Assembly: GCA_958296445.1 (NCBI GenBank)
Contig: OY282565.1
Location: 3,521,570 to 3,585,569, forward strand
DNA from: an uncultured Dehalococcoidia bacterium
GTDB taxonomy: Bacteria > Chloroflexota > Dehalococcoidia > Lucifugimonadales > UBA3495
Length of the DNA stretch: 64,000 nucleotides
Reading direction: 5' to 3'
The notes under the pieces were generated by a model. It saw only the letters and a list, made by a program, of their open reading frames with translations. It did not search any database and had not been told where the DNA came from. This document shows, piece by piece, positions 27,023-35,066 of this stretch (position 1 is the stretch's first letter; each line of letters starts with the position of its first letter). A program made the position numbers and the translations under genes.

Positions 27023-27730
27023 ATGGATGGAGTCAAGGCACTGGTTTTCGACGTTTTCGGCACGGTGGTGGATTGGCGCAGTTCGGTGAGCAGGCACGCG
27101 GCGGCTTTCGGCGCGGCCCACGGCATCAGCGCCGACTGGGCGGCTTTCGCCGACGGGTGGCGCGGCAAGTATCAGCCCTATATGGGCAAGGTGCGCTCCG
27201 GCGAACTGCCGTGGACTAAGCTGGATGAGCTGCACCGTATGGGGCTGGTGGAGCTGCTGGGCGAGTTCGGCATCGAAGGCGTGAGCGAGGGCGCCATTGA
27301 CGAGCTGAATCTGGCTTGGCATCGCCTCGACCCTTGGCCCGACGCGCCCGCCGGGTTGTCCCGCCTAAAGGCCAGGTACATCATCGGAACAATGTCCAAC
27401 GGCAACGTGGCCCTGATGACCAATATGGCGAAGTATGCCGGGCTGCCGTGGGACGTGATTTTGGGCGCGGAGCTGGCCCAAGCCTACAAGCCCGACCCCA
27501 AGACCTACCTGACGGGCGCGGAGCTGCTGGGGCTGGAACCGGGGCAGGTGATGATGGTGGCGGCCCACCAGAGCGACCTGCTGGCCGCCGGGGCGCAGGG
27601 CCTGAAAACCGCTTTCGTTCCCCGGCCTATGGAGTTCGGCCCCGACCGCCGACCGGATCCGACGCCCGACCCGTCTTTCGACATAGTAGCCGCCGACTTC
27701 CGCGATCTGGCGTCGCAGATGGGGGTTTAG
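27023..27730 (+). CDS. haloacid dehalogenase type II (HAD superfamily)
   Basis: This 235-residue enzyme resembles (S)-2-haloacid dehalogenases, which hydrolyse the carbon-halogen bond through an aspartyl ester. Motif I is VFDVFGTVVDWRSS with nucleophile Asp10. Motif II is GTMSNGN, motif III AYKPDPKTY with the Lys, and motif IV MVAAHQSDLLAA. The ATG at 27023 has AAGGAG seven bases upstream, so the longer form from 26981 is rejected. Halide substrates are plausible but other acids cannot be excluded. It follows the alpha/beta hydrolase by 82 bases that carry a CTCTGCGTCCTCTGTG type repeat. Confidence 0.88.
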   Translation: MDGVKALVFDVFGTVVDWRSSVSRHAAAFGAAHGISADWAAFADGWRGKYQPYMGKVRSGELPWTKLDELHRMGLVELLGEFGIEGVSEGAIDELNLAWHRLDPWPDAPAGLSRLKARYIIGTMSNGNVALMTNMAKYAGLPWDVILGAELAQAYKPDPKTYLTGAELLGLEPGQVMMVAAHQSDLLAAGAQGLKTAFVPRPMEFGPDRRPDPTPDPSFDIVAADFRDLASQMGV

Positions 27731-27764
27731 GGGGCGTCAATGATTCCCGCTTTCGGGGGGCTAG

Positions 27765-27814
27765 GCCGGAGTGACGGCGGGGGCGATTAACGCGCCCCCC
27801 GTCGTCACTCCGGC
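27765..27814. terminator. long bidirectional hairpin between convergent genes
   Basis: A left arm of 21 bases (27765-27785, beginning GCCGGAGTGACG) pairs almost perfectly with a right arm at 27793-27814 (ending CGTCACTCCGGC). It separates the HAD gene from the convergent 302-residue gene, whose stop codon lies in the right arm. No T tract, so it may also be a repeat element. Confidence 0.6.
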
Positions 27815-28713
27815 ACGCCATACTTCGACCACAGCAATATATCGCCCCGGTCTACGACGGGCCAGCCGGGGGCCAGCGTTCCCTGATAGGCCAGATCCTT
27901 GAGGCGGCGGGCGTAGTCTAGGGCCGTGTTGTCGGTAAGCCATGGGGTGTTGTGAAAGCCGTCATCGCCTTCCGGCTTTAGGGCTTTCCAGCCGTCGGCC
28001 AGTTCCGGGTATTTCTTAAGGAAGTGATACTCGAAACCCTCTACTTCGATTCCGGCGACTTCGCCGGTTTTATCGTCGTACCGGATAAGCAAATCCGCAT
28101 CCGCGTCAATAGTAGATGCGAACGTGTTATCTACGAACAGCATCAATAGACTGTCGGTGTCTATGCCATCGTCAAGCGTTCCCGTGTACCAATAAGTGAC
28201 TTTCTGGATTTCGGGCCATTTCAAGGGGGGGATTTCAGCCAGGGCGCTGCTCAAGGTTAAATCTGTATGCTCCCTGTATTCCTCTAGGGAACACAACTGG
28301 CGGGCGGCCCAGTCGGGGCCGGTTGCCGCCCCCTTGACGGCTTCCTGAAGGCAGCGGGCCACGATGATGGCGCCTTTGCTGGACAGCCAGCCGCTGCTGT
28401 GTATGCCGTTGGGGGCGTCCGGCTTGAGGGCGGCCCATTCCGCCGCCAGCTCCGGGCGCTGCTGGCATAGAAAGGAATCCTCGAACCCCTTGATTTCAAC
28501 CCCGGCCACATTGCCGGTTTCCGGGTCATACCGGATACCCAGCTTGCCGTCCACATCGGCGTACACCGCCGGGCAATCCTCGACAAACAGCACTGTCAGC
28601 AAATCGGTTTTGTGCCAGCCGTCATTTCCCAGATAGCGGAATCTGGCTTTTTTGATTTCGGTCCACTTCAAGGCGGGAATCCCGATTACGCCCTGGGATT
28701 TGGTCTCGACCAT
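27805..28713 (-). CDS. 302-residue protein with two DUF2283-like halves
   Basis: I recognise no named function. The protein is an internal duplication. The first half has IPALKWTEIKKARFRYLGND and IRYDPETGNVAGVEIKGFED; the second has IPPLKWPEIQKVTYWYTG and IRYDDKTGEVAGIEVEGFEY. Each half then has a shared ALKP motif. The strand pattern YD..TG.VAGIE..GF resembles DUF2283, small proteins often found next to small nuclease-like toxins. It overlaps the preceding minus-strand gene by 28 bases, so the two are cotranscribed. An antitoxin or immunity role is inferred from this context only. Confidence 0.65.
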   Translation of the reverse strand: MVETKSQGVIGIPALKWTEIKKARFRYLGNDGWHKTDLLTVLFVEDCPAVYADVDGKLGIRYDPETGNVAGVEIKGFEDSFLCQQRPELAAEWAALKPDAPNGIHSSGWLSSKGAIIVARCLQEAVKGAATGPDWAARQLCSLEEYREHTDLTLSSALAEIPPLKWPEIQKVTYWYTGTLDDGIDTDSLLMLFVDNTFASTIDADADLLIRYDDKTGEVAGIEVEGFEYHFLKKYPELADGWKALKPEGDDGFHNTPWLTDNTALDYARRLKDLAYQGTLAPGWPVVDRGDILLWSKYGVPE

Positions 28714-29036
28714 ATCAGAGTGTCCCCCCTTATGATTCGGGGCGTCTTGAAGGCAGTAATTATCCTGCCGAACCCTTGCCCGCGGATATAGCGCACCACA
28801 ACCAGCAGATACTCCTGCTCATAGGGCCTTGGCAGGATGCGCGGGCGGTAATAGAGCAATCTGTCCCTGAACCTGCCGCTGCGCCACACGTGGCACGGGT
28901 CGCGCAGGGCGGTTGCTACCGCAGACTGCCGGCCATCCATATATCCGTGTCCTGAAACAATATGTCCTTCCCATCTGTCGTGGGTGCAAATAACCGGCGT
29001 ACCCCAATAATCCGCCGTTTCCAATCCGCAAGACAT
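28686..29036 (-). CDS. small putative nuclease-toxin-like protein
   Basis: This is a 116-residue basic protein. The pattern RWEGHIVSGHGYMDG, then ALRDPCHVW, LLYYRP, EYLLVVVRYI and IITAFKTPRI follows the layout of barnase/EndoU/colicin/RelE-like (PBECR-type) domains: an N-terminal W..HI..H, a DP turn, then two strands ending in ITA(F/Y). Assignment is by pattern and remains tentative. The ATG at 29036 is chosen since in-frame sequence upstream is Pro/Arg-rich and overlaps the divergent oxidoreductase gene. Its end overlaps the duplicated DUF2283-like gene, suggesting a toxin-antitoxin pair. Confidence 0.55.
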   Translation of the reverse strand: MSCGLETADYWGTPVICTHDRWEGHIVSGHGYMDGRQSAVATALRDPCHVWRSGRFRDRLLYYRPRILPRPYEQEYLLVVVRYIRGQGFGRIITAFKTPRIIRGDTLIWSRPNPRA

Positions 29037-29098
29037 CCCGGCTATGCTACCATAGCGGCGGCACAATCCGATACCCGATTGCGAGGATGGTAACACCG

Positions 29099-30097
29099 AT
29101 GGCCCGATATGGAGTGCGTTTTGAGAATGACCCTTCTTTGACCCCGCAGGATTTGCAGGAGCTGGGGGTTCTGGCCGAGGGGCTGGGGTATGAGACCGTG
29201 TGGGCGCCGGAGGGGGGCGGGCGGGATTCGCTGACCGCGCTGGCCGCCATTGCCCTGCGGACGGAACGGGTGCGGCTGGGAACCGGCATCCTGCCAATCT
29301 ACGCCCGCACCGCCACCAACACGGCGATGGGCGCCGCCGGAATGGCCGCGGTGTCGGGCGGGCGGTTCATCCTCGGCCTGGGGGTGGGACACCGCCCCAC
29401 TGTCGAGGGGCGCGACGGCGTGCCTTTCCGCCAGCCGATGGCCCGGCTGCGCGAAACCATCAGCATCGTGCGCGGGCTGCTGGCCGGGGATAACGTGACC
29501 TATCAGGGCCGCCACTTCAACATCGAGTCGGCGTCTCTGGGCGGGGCCGCGCCCAAGGAGCGGGTGCCTATCTACATCGCCGCCCTAGGGCCGCAGATGC
29601 TGGAGCTGGCCGGGGAAATGGCCGACGGCGTGCTGATGAACTGGACGGCGGAGAGCTTTATCGCCGAGGCGGTGGACCACGTCCGGCGCGGCGCGGAAAA
29701 GGCGGGCCGCGACCCGGCGGAAATAGACATCGCGGGTTACGTCCGCGTGGCCGCCGGGGGCGACGAGGACGCGGTGCGGGATTCGTTGCGCGGCCAAGTG
29801 GCCCGCTACGCCAGCAATACTTTCTACCGCAACTTCTTTGTGGAAACCGGATTCGGCGACGAAATGGCCGAGGCCGCCAGTGCCTTGGCCGCCGGAGATT
29901 TGGCCCGGGCGTCCGAGGCCATCACGCCGGAAATGCAGGATCAGGTGGCCGTGGTGGGCAGCCCCGATGAGTGCCGCGCCGCCCTGGAGCGCCGCCGCGC
30001 CGCGGGTTTGCAGCTTCCGGTGGTCGCCCCCTTCGCCATCGGCGACAACAAGGAATCGCACCGCCACACCATCACCGCGCTGGCGCCGCAGGGTTAA
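29099..30097 (+). CDS. LLM-class flavin/F420-dependent oxidoreductase
   Basis: A 332-residue luciferase-superfamily TIM barrel, closest in pattern to F420-dependent methylene-H4MPT-reductase-like enzymes. Landmarks are ARYGVRFEND, LAEGLGYETVWAPEGGG, RVRLGTGILPIYARTA and GGRFILGLGVGHRPTVEG. The ATG at 29099 is preferred because GAGG lies 12 bases upstream; ATG 29087 lies directly on the same GAGG. It is divergent from the small nuclease-like gene with about 60 bases between them. The substrate is unknown. Confidence 0.87.
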   Translation: MARYGVRFENDPSLTPQDLQELGVLAEGLGYETVWAPEGGGRDSLTALAAIALRTERVRLGTGILPIYARTATNTAMGAAGMAAVSGGRFILGLGVGHRPTVEGRDGVPFRQPMARLRETISIVRGLLAGDNVTYQGRHFNIESASLGGAAPKERVPIYIAALGPQMLELAGEMADGVLMNWTAESFIAEAVDHVRRGAEKAGRDPAEIDIAGYVRVAAGGDEDAVRDSLRGQVARYASNTFYRNFFVETGFGDEMAEAASALAAGDLARASEAITPEMQDQVAVVGSPDECRAALERRRAAGLQLPVVAPFAIGDNKESHRHTITALAPQG

Positions 30098-30162
30098 ATT
30101 CACCACGGAGAACGCAGAGACGATTGCGAAATTGCCTTTTAGTCACTCTGCGCGTCCCTTTT

Positions 30163-30230
30163 GTCACCCTGAGCGAAGCGAAGGGTCTCACTGTCCAAGG
30201 CGAGATTCTTCGCTTTGCTCAGAATGACAG
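30163..30230. repeat. dispersed intergenic inverted repeat, copy 3
   Basis: GTCACCCTGAGCGAAGCGAA opposite GATTCTTCGCTTTGCTCAGA. It is preceded by a CACGGAGAACGCAGAGACGA element, the reverse of the one at ~26970, and by the shared GATTGCGAAATT segment. Confidence 0.8.
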
Positions 30231-30294
30231 ACGGCAGATCTCAGAAACCGGAGGATTCAGAATGACAGACGGCAGATCTCAGAAACCGGAGGAT
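30219..30294. repeat. 38-bp perfect tandem duplication carrying the next gene's ribosome binding site
   Basis: The 38 bases starting TCAGAATGACAGACGGCAGA and ending CCGGAGGAT occur at 30219-30256 and again at 30257-30294 without a difference. The second copy supplies GGAGG six bases before the next start codon. Confidence 0.9.
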
Positions 30295-30298
30295 ATTG

Positions 30299-31075
30299 AT
30301 GAGTAGTCGCGAGGAAATCAGGCGGAAAGGCTATGAGATAGCCGAACTGTTGCAGCACGGCACGAATCCGAGCCCGGCGCGGCCTAGGGCGGTGGGCAGC
30401 GTCCCGGGGCTGCGGCATTACACTCGAGAGTCTATTTTCGGGGCGGTATGGGCCCGGCCCGGGCTGGAGCTTCGCTATCGAATGTTGGCGACGCTTTCCG
30501 TCCTGTCATCGCTCCAGTACCTTTCCCAGCTCCAGACCTATGTCCACAGCGCGTTGAATATGGGCTTGAGCGCGGAGGAGATACAGGAGGCGCTGATTCA
30601 CTGCTCGATCTACGCCGGTTTCCCCACGGCAGTGAACGCGCTGGAGGTGGCGCACGACGCCTTTCGCGAGCGGGGCATCGAGCCGCCGCAGACGGAGGTT
30701 CCCGAGGTTAGCCTTGAGGAGATGGAGGCGCGGGGCCGCGAGCTTCGGGAACGGCTGATAGGCGTCGAGGATCAGGGCGGCTATGTGAACGCTATGGCGG
30801 ACTTGGCGCCGGATTTGCGGCGGCTTACGCTCCAGTTTTCCTTTGGGGAAATCTACTTCCGCCCGGGGCTGGACTTAAAGGCCAGGGTGGTATGCGCCAC
30901 CGCGGCATTGACCGCGCTGCGGGCCGATGCCCAGCTCAGGAACTTTCTACAGGCCGGCCCCCGCGTGGGCCTTGCCAAGGAGGAAATCGTGGAGGTGCTG
31001 ATGCATACCGGGGGGTATGCGGGCTATCCCGCCGCGCTGAACGCTATCTCCCTCGCGGCTGAAGTCTGGGGGTAA
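30299..31075 (+). CDS. carboxymuconolactone decarboxylase family protein, two domains
   Basis: This 258-residue all-helical protein contains two CMD/AhpD-like halves. The first has SLQYLSQLQTYVHSALNMGL and EEIQEALIHCSIYAGFPTAVNAL; the second has LRNFLQAGPRVGLAKEEIVE and VLMHTGGYAGYPAALNA. There is no CxxC redox pair, so it is nearer to decarboxylase-type than to AhpD peroxidase-type members. The ATG at 30299 has GGAGG six bases upstream inside a duplicated 38-bp element. The function may be in aromatic or lactone degradation, but the substrate is unknown. Confidence 0.85.
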   Translation: MSSREEIRRKGYEIAELLQHGTNPSPARPRAVGSVPGLRHYTRESIFGAVWARPGLELRYRMLATLSVLSSLQYLSQLQTYVHSALNMGLSAEEIQEALIHCSIYAGFPTAVNALEVAHDAFRERGIEPPQTEVPEVSLEEMEARGRELRERLIGVEDQGGYVNAMADLAPDLRRLTLQFSFGEIYFRPGLDLKARVVCATAALTALRADAQLRNFLQAGPRVGLAKEEIVEVLMHTGGYAGYPAALNAISLAAEVWG

Positions 31076-31113
31076 GGAACAGGAAAAAGTTTCGGGGGGC
31101 GGCAGGCGTACCC

Positions 31114-32142
31114 TTACCCTTGGATTCCGCAGACCTCGGCCACCAGTTCGTAGCTGCGGCGGCGGTGGGCGTAGTCGTGGCAGATGGTGACTATGCTCAG
31201 GTCGTTGGTCTGGTACATTTCGGCGATGTCGTCCAGTTGGGCTTTTACCTGTTGGGGGTCGCCGTCAATGCAGACTTGGGCGTACTGCTGGACGAAGCGG
31301 AATTCGTCGGGGGTGTAGCGGTAGGCCAGGGCTTCCTCGACGGTGGGGATGCCTTTGGCGCGGCCGGTTATGTTTTGCAGGCGGGCCAGGTTGCGGGGGG
31401 CGGCCAGGCGCAGGGCGTCGTCTTGGGTTTCGGCGCAGATTACGTGAACGCCGACGTTTATCTTGGGTTCGGCCAAGTATTGGGACGGCTTGAAGTTTTC
31501 GCGGTAGTTGGCGGCGATGACCGGCCCCTCGTCCACCGCGATGCCGAAAAAGTGGGCGTAGGCGAAAGGCAGCCCCAACTGCGCCGCCATATAAGCGCTT
31601 TCGTAGCGCGAACCGAGCAGCCACACATCCGGCGCGGTGGCGGGTTCGCGGTCGGGGCCGGCCTGAATCTGGGAAAAGATGTGGCCGTCTTCCATATCGC
31701 CCCGCAGGTAGCCCAGCAGGTCTACCACTTGGCGGGGGAAATGGCGTATCTCTCTAGGATGGCCGGGAAATGACAGGGCCGCCGCGGTTATCTGGTCGCT
31801 GCCCGGCGCCCGCCCGATGCCCAAGTCTATACGGCCCGGATGCAGCGACTCCAGCATCCGAAAGTTTTCGGCGACTTTCAGGGCACTGTAGTGGGAGAGC
31901 ATAACGCCGCCGCTGCCGACGCGGATTGTGCTGGTGCGGGCGGCGACGTGGCCGATAAGCACTTCGGGGCTGGTGCCGGCGAAGTTGGGCAGGCTGTGAT
32001 GCTCGGCCAGCCAGTAGCGGTGATAGCCCAACGCCTCTACGTCGGCGGCCAGTTGGATGGTTTCCCGCAGGGCATCCGCGGCCGTGTCCCCGGCCCGCAC
32101 CGGGGACTGGTCAACAACGCTCAACAACAACTGCTGGCTCAC
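31114..32142 (-). CDS. MsnO8-type LLM flavin-dependent oxidoreductase
   Basis: This 342-residue luciferase-family protein starts LLLSVVDQSPVRAGDTAADA and has WLAEHHSLPNFAGTSPEVLI, SGGVMLSHYSALKVAENFRM and GRIDLGIGRAPGSDQ, the signature of the MsnO8/YhbW group. The GTG at 32142 is chosen because GGAGG lies six bases upstream and the protein then starts as its relatives do. In-frame sequence further upstream (to 32217) lies in repeats. It converges with the CMD-family gene. No substrate can be assigned. Confidence 0.9.
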   Translation of the reverse strand: MSQQLLLSVVDQSPVRAGDTAADALRETIQLAADVEALGYHRYWLAEHHSLPNFAGTSPEVLIGHVAARTSTIRVGSGGVMLSHYSALKVAENFRMLESLHPGRIDLGIGRAPGSDQITAAALSFPGHPREIRHFPRQVVDLLGYLRGDMEDGHIFSQIQAGPDREPATAPDVWLLGSRYESAYMAAQLGLPFAYAHFFGIAVDEGPVIAANYRENFKPSQYLAEPKINVGVHVICAETQDDALRLAAPRNLARLQNITGRAKGIPTVEEALAYRYTPDEFRFVQQYAQVCIDGDPQQVKAQLDDIAEMYQTNDLSIVTICHDYAHRRRSYELVAEVCGIQG

Positions 32143-32258
32143 CGGGCGCCTCCATCGGCTTGAATGATGCGGTTGCGAAATTCCCTTTTGCCACTCTGAG
32201 AAATCCCTTTTTGCCATCCTGCGCAGTCACCCTTTGTCGCCCTGCGCAACCACCCTTT

Positions 32259-32516
32259 GTCACCCTGAGCAAAGCGAAGGGTCTCACCGCCCAAGGGGGG
32301 ATTCTTCGCTTTGCTCAGAATGACAGATTTTTGCTCAGCGTGGCAGGCGGCTTGCTCAGGGCGACAGGCGGCTTGCTCAGGGTGACAGGTGGTTTGCTCA
32401 GAATGACAGATATTTGCTCAGGGTGGCAGGCGGCTTGCTCAGGGCGACAGGTGGTTTGCTCAGGGTGACAGGCGGCTTGCTCAGAATGACAGGCTGGCTC
32501 AGAAATGACGGGCTGC
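32259..32516. repeat. dispersed repeat copy 4 with a derived 21-bp minisatellite
   Basis: A normal copy of the GTCACCCTGAGC inverted repeat (32259-32326) runs directly into nine or ten imperfect copies of a 20-21-bp unit, TTGCTCAGGGTGACAGGCGG, up to about 32516. Units alternate between GGGTGACAG, GGGCGACAG, GGGTGGCAG and AATGACAG cores. The unit is the right arm of the inverted repeat, so the minisatellite grew out of it. The whole 32143-32590 gap holds no gene. Confidence 0.88.
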
Positions 32517-32593
32517 CGTCTTACGCCCTTAGTATACAGTTCCCGCAAAGGATTCGCAGGCTGTAAGGCTAATTTTAGTTTGGAGCTAACTTT

Positions 32594-32622
32594 TTGACAT
32601 ATACTTATCATCCGTATACAAT
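32594..32622 (+). promoter_or_regulatory. strong sigma-70-type promoter for the MFS gene
   Basis: TTGACA (32594-32599), a 17-base spacer, and TACAAT (32617-32622) lie 55 bases before the MFS start in a locally AT-rich stretch. The spacing and match are near ideal. Confidence 0.85.
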
Positions 32623-32676
32623 ATCGCGGCATTTGAGAGAGCAAGCCCGGCGGTTTGTTGGGCGGGAGGTAGCGAA

Positions 32677-33879
32677 TTGGACACCCCGGCGATACGGCCC
32701 GGCGAAAGAGCAGTAAACAAGGGGCTGTTCCTTGCCGTGATTTTCGTGGGCGTCTTTGGCGCCATGAACGCGAATCTGATGATTACTGCTCTCTTGGTGG
32801 AGATAGCGACCGACCTGGATGTATCAGTGGCGGTCGCCGGGCAGTTGGCTACTGCAACCTATCTGGCTTGGGGCTTCTCGGTCTTTGCCGTGGGGCCATT
32901 GTCCGACTCCTTTGGCCGCCGCCCCATTGCTCTTGGCGGATTATTTCTGATTGCCGGGTCGTTGCTTGGGGCTGCCTTCGCCCCCAATTTCGAGTCGCTG
33001 CTGGCGTTCCGGGTCTTGACCGGACTAGGCGCGGGGACGCTGCCCCCCACCCTAGTGGGCGCGATTTCCGACGTCATTTCCCCGGCAGGGCGGGCCCGGG
33101 CGGTCGGCTCGCTGCTGGCCGCTGGAATGCTGGCGTCAGTGGTCAGCGTGCCGGCCGTCGCTCTGCTGGCCGACTGGGGCGGATGGGAATTGACTTTCAT
33201 CGCATCGGGTTCGCTGAGCTTATTGGGCTTTGCCGCCAACTGGCTATGGCTGCCAAAAGACAGGGGGGAGCGGGTTCGCGACCTCGTCATTTTTTCGCGC
33301 TACTGGTCCCTCATCGTATTGGGGTTCTTCCAGGTTGCCTTGACGGTCAATCTCATCCACCGCGTCGTCTTCTGGGTTATGGTCAGCTTCTTCGCCGCCT
33401 ATATGATTCATACCTACGACGTGAGCTTGGGGTTAGTGGCCCTGCCGCTGGCGATAATCGCGCTAGGGCAAGTGGCGGGCAGTTACGCGGGCGGATTGGT
33501 GGCGGGGAGCAGGCACCGCGCTCTGCTCATTGCCGCCGCCTGCGGTTTGGGGGGCGTGTGCGGGTTCCTGTTTTTCGCTGTCGAGCTGCAATTCTGGGTG
33601 GCGGTGGCGGTGGCGACATTGGGAACCGGGTTGTTGAGCGTTAATTTCCCGGCCCTAGTCGCCCTCAGCACCGAACATTCGGGGGAGTCAAAGTCCACGG
33701 GCGTTGGGCTTATGGGCTTCAGCAATCAGATGGGGGGAGTATTGGGGGTCGCGGTCGCCGGGGGCCTGCTGGGAAGCGCGGGCTACGGGGGGATAGCCTA
33801 CTTCTGCCTAGCGGCAACCGTCGCAAGCGTTCTGATGGCCGGTCTTTTCGGCAGGCAGTTGCGCACCGGCAACGGCTGA
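32677..33879 (+). CDS. MFS transporter (12-helix drug/metabolite exporter type)
   Basis: A 400-residue membrane protein of the major facilitator superfamily, probably a proton-driven exporter of small molecules. It begins NKGLFLAVIFVGVFGAMNAN, has the loop-2 signature GPLSDSFGRRPIALGG (motif A) and an antiporter-like GLGAGTLPPTLVG segment, with about 12 hydrophobic helices. The start is TTG at 32677, with GGGAGGT seven bases upstream, and follows a near-consensus promoter. The substrate is not predictable. Confidence 0.88.
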   Translation: MDTPAIRPGERAVNKGLFLAVIFVGVFGAMNANLMITALLVEIATDLDVSVAVAGQLATATYLAWGFSVFAVGPLSDSFGRRPIALGGLFLIAGSLLGAAFAPNFESLLAFRVLTGLGAGTLPPTLVGAISDVISPAGRARAVGSLLAAGMLASVVSVPAVALLADWGGWELTFIASGSLSLLGFAANWLWLPKDRGERVRDLVIFSRYWSLIVLGFFQVALTVNLIHRVVFWVMVSFFAAYMIHTYDVSLGLVALPLAIIALGQVAGSYAGGLVAGSRHRALLIAAACGLGGVCGFLFFAVELQFWVAVAVATLGTGLLSVNFPALVALSTEHSGESKSTGVGLMGFSNQMGGVLGVAVAGGLLGSAGYGGIAYFCLAATVASVLMAGLFGRQLRTGNG

Positions 33880-33898
33880 AAATCCGCCGCGCCACGGC

Positions 33899-33927
33899 TT
33901 GCGCGGCGTCTTGCGCCGGGATATAAT
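33899..33927 (+). promoter_or_regulatory. promoter of the pst operon
   Basis: TTGCGC (33899-33904), 17 bases, then a perfect TATAAT (33922-33927). Transcription would start near 33934, which rules out the in-frame ATG at 33927 as the pstC start. No Pho-box-like direct repeats were recognised around it. Confidence 0.75.
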
Positions 33928-33965
33928 TGAGACGTTATGAGAAAGCCCTAGTGGTGCCAGTAAAC

Positions 33966-34002
33966 CGCTCGCCGGACTTGTTTCCGGTGAGCGATTTTTT
34001 TT
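33966..34002 (+). terminator. terminator in the pstC leader, possible attenuator
   Basis: An 11-bp stem, CGCTCGCCGGA (33966-33976) / TCCGGTGAGCG (33983-33993), with one G-U pair and a 6-base loop, is followed by A and eight T. It lies about 32 bases after the expected transcription start and 66 bases before the pstC start. It may attenuate pst transcription, or simply end the MFS transcript. Confidence 0.85.
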
Positions 34003-34067
34003 GCCCGTTTTCCCGTAACGCCACAGTCAACCCGATATACCCCCGATATACCCGGAGAGGCTTAACG

Positions 34068-35066
34068 GTGGCTAGTGACCATACAGGATTGGACGGTTCC
34101 GGGAACGGCGCCGGGAGCGGTTCCGGGAACAATTCCGGGAACGGTTCCGGCGGCGGACAGGCGGGGCGGGCCCTGCGGGGCGGCTGGCGTAGGGTTCTGC
34201 CGGAGCGGTTTATATCGGCTTTCCTGATTGTCTGCACTTTGATGTCGGTGTTGACTACGGCCGGCATTATTTTCGTGCTTTTGTTCCAGGCGTTACAGTT
34301 CTTTGGCGAAGTTTCCTTTATCGAATTTATCACCGGCACCCGCTGGACGCCGCTGTTTCACTCCAAGCAGTTTGGCGTGCTGGCCCTGGTTAGCGCCACT
34401 TTCCTGACCGCCATTCTTTCTATGGTGGTGGCGCTGCCGCTGGGATTGCTCAGCGCCATTTTCCTGAGCGAGTATGCGCCGGAGGGGGCGCGGCGGGTGA
34501 TTAAGCCGGTGCTGGAAGTGCTGGCCGGCATCCCTACCGTGGTCTACGGCTACTTCGCTCTGCTGTTTGTGACGCCCCTTTTGCAACGGATTTCCGAGGA
34601 CATATTCGTTTTCAACGCGATGAGCGCGTCCATCGTGATGGGCATAATGATACTGCCGATGGTAGCCAGCCTGTCGGAGGACGCTATGCGGGCGGTGCCG
34701 CGCTCGTTGCGGGAAGGGGCCTACGCGCTGGGCGCGACCAAGCTGGAGGTGGCGACGCAGGTGGTGGTTCCGGCGGCCCTTTCGGGGATTGTGTCGGCCT
34801 TTATCCTCGCCGTTTCCCGGGCCATCGGCGAAACGATGATTGTTACCATCGCCGCCGGGCAGACGCCCAACTTCACCTTCAACCCCTTTGTGCCGATTGA
34901 AACTATGACGGCCTACATCGTGCAGGTAAGCCTAGGCGACACCCCCACCGGGACGCTGGAGTACAAGACGATATTCGCCGTTGCGTTGCTGCTTTTCGCC
35001 ATAACGCTGGTGATGAACCTGCTTAGTCAATATGTGGTGCGCCGGTTCCGGGAGGAATACGAATAA
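34068..35066 (+). CDS. pstC: phosphate ABC transporter permease PstC
   Basis: A 332-residue inner-membrane subunit of the high-affinity phosphate importer. The permease core has [33 protein letters not shown], the EAA loop [20 protein letters not shown] and [15 protein letters not shown]. The GTG at 34068 has GGAGAGG about eight bases upstream; a longer form from 33927 would begin within the promoter. Residues 10-35 are a Gly/Ser/Asn linker, unusual for PstC. It overlaps pstA by one base. No pstS lies upstream or elsewhere in the window. Confidence 0.92.
   Translation: MASDHTGLDGSGNGAGSGSGNNSGNGSGGGQAGRALRGGWRRVLPERFISAFLIVCTLMSVLTTAGIIFVLLFQALQFFGEVSFIEFITGTRWTPLFHSKQFGVLALVSATFLTAILSMVVALPLGLLSAIFLSEYAPEGARRVIKPVLEVLAGIPTVVYGYFALLFVTPLLQRISEDIFVFNAMSASIVMGIMILPMVASLSEDAMRAVPRSLREGAYALGATKLEVATQVVVPAALSGIVSAFILAVSRAIGETMIVTIAAGQTPNFTFNPFVPIETMTAYIVQVSLGDTPTGTLEYKTIFAVALLLFAITLVMNLLSQYVVRRFREEYE

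Noticed and set aside
29042-29515. 157-codon minus-strand frame before the small nuclease-like gene
   Set aside because: It is antisense to the flavin oxidoreductase N-terminus, Pro/Arg-rich and without motifs.
32312-32516. CRISPR array
   Set aside because: A 20-21-bp unit with no spacers between copies.
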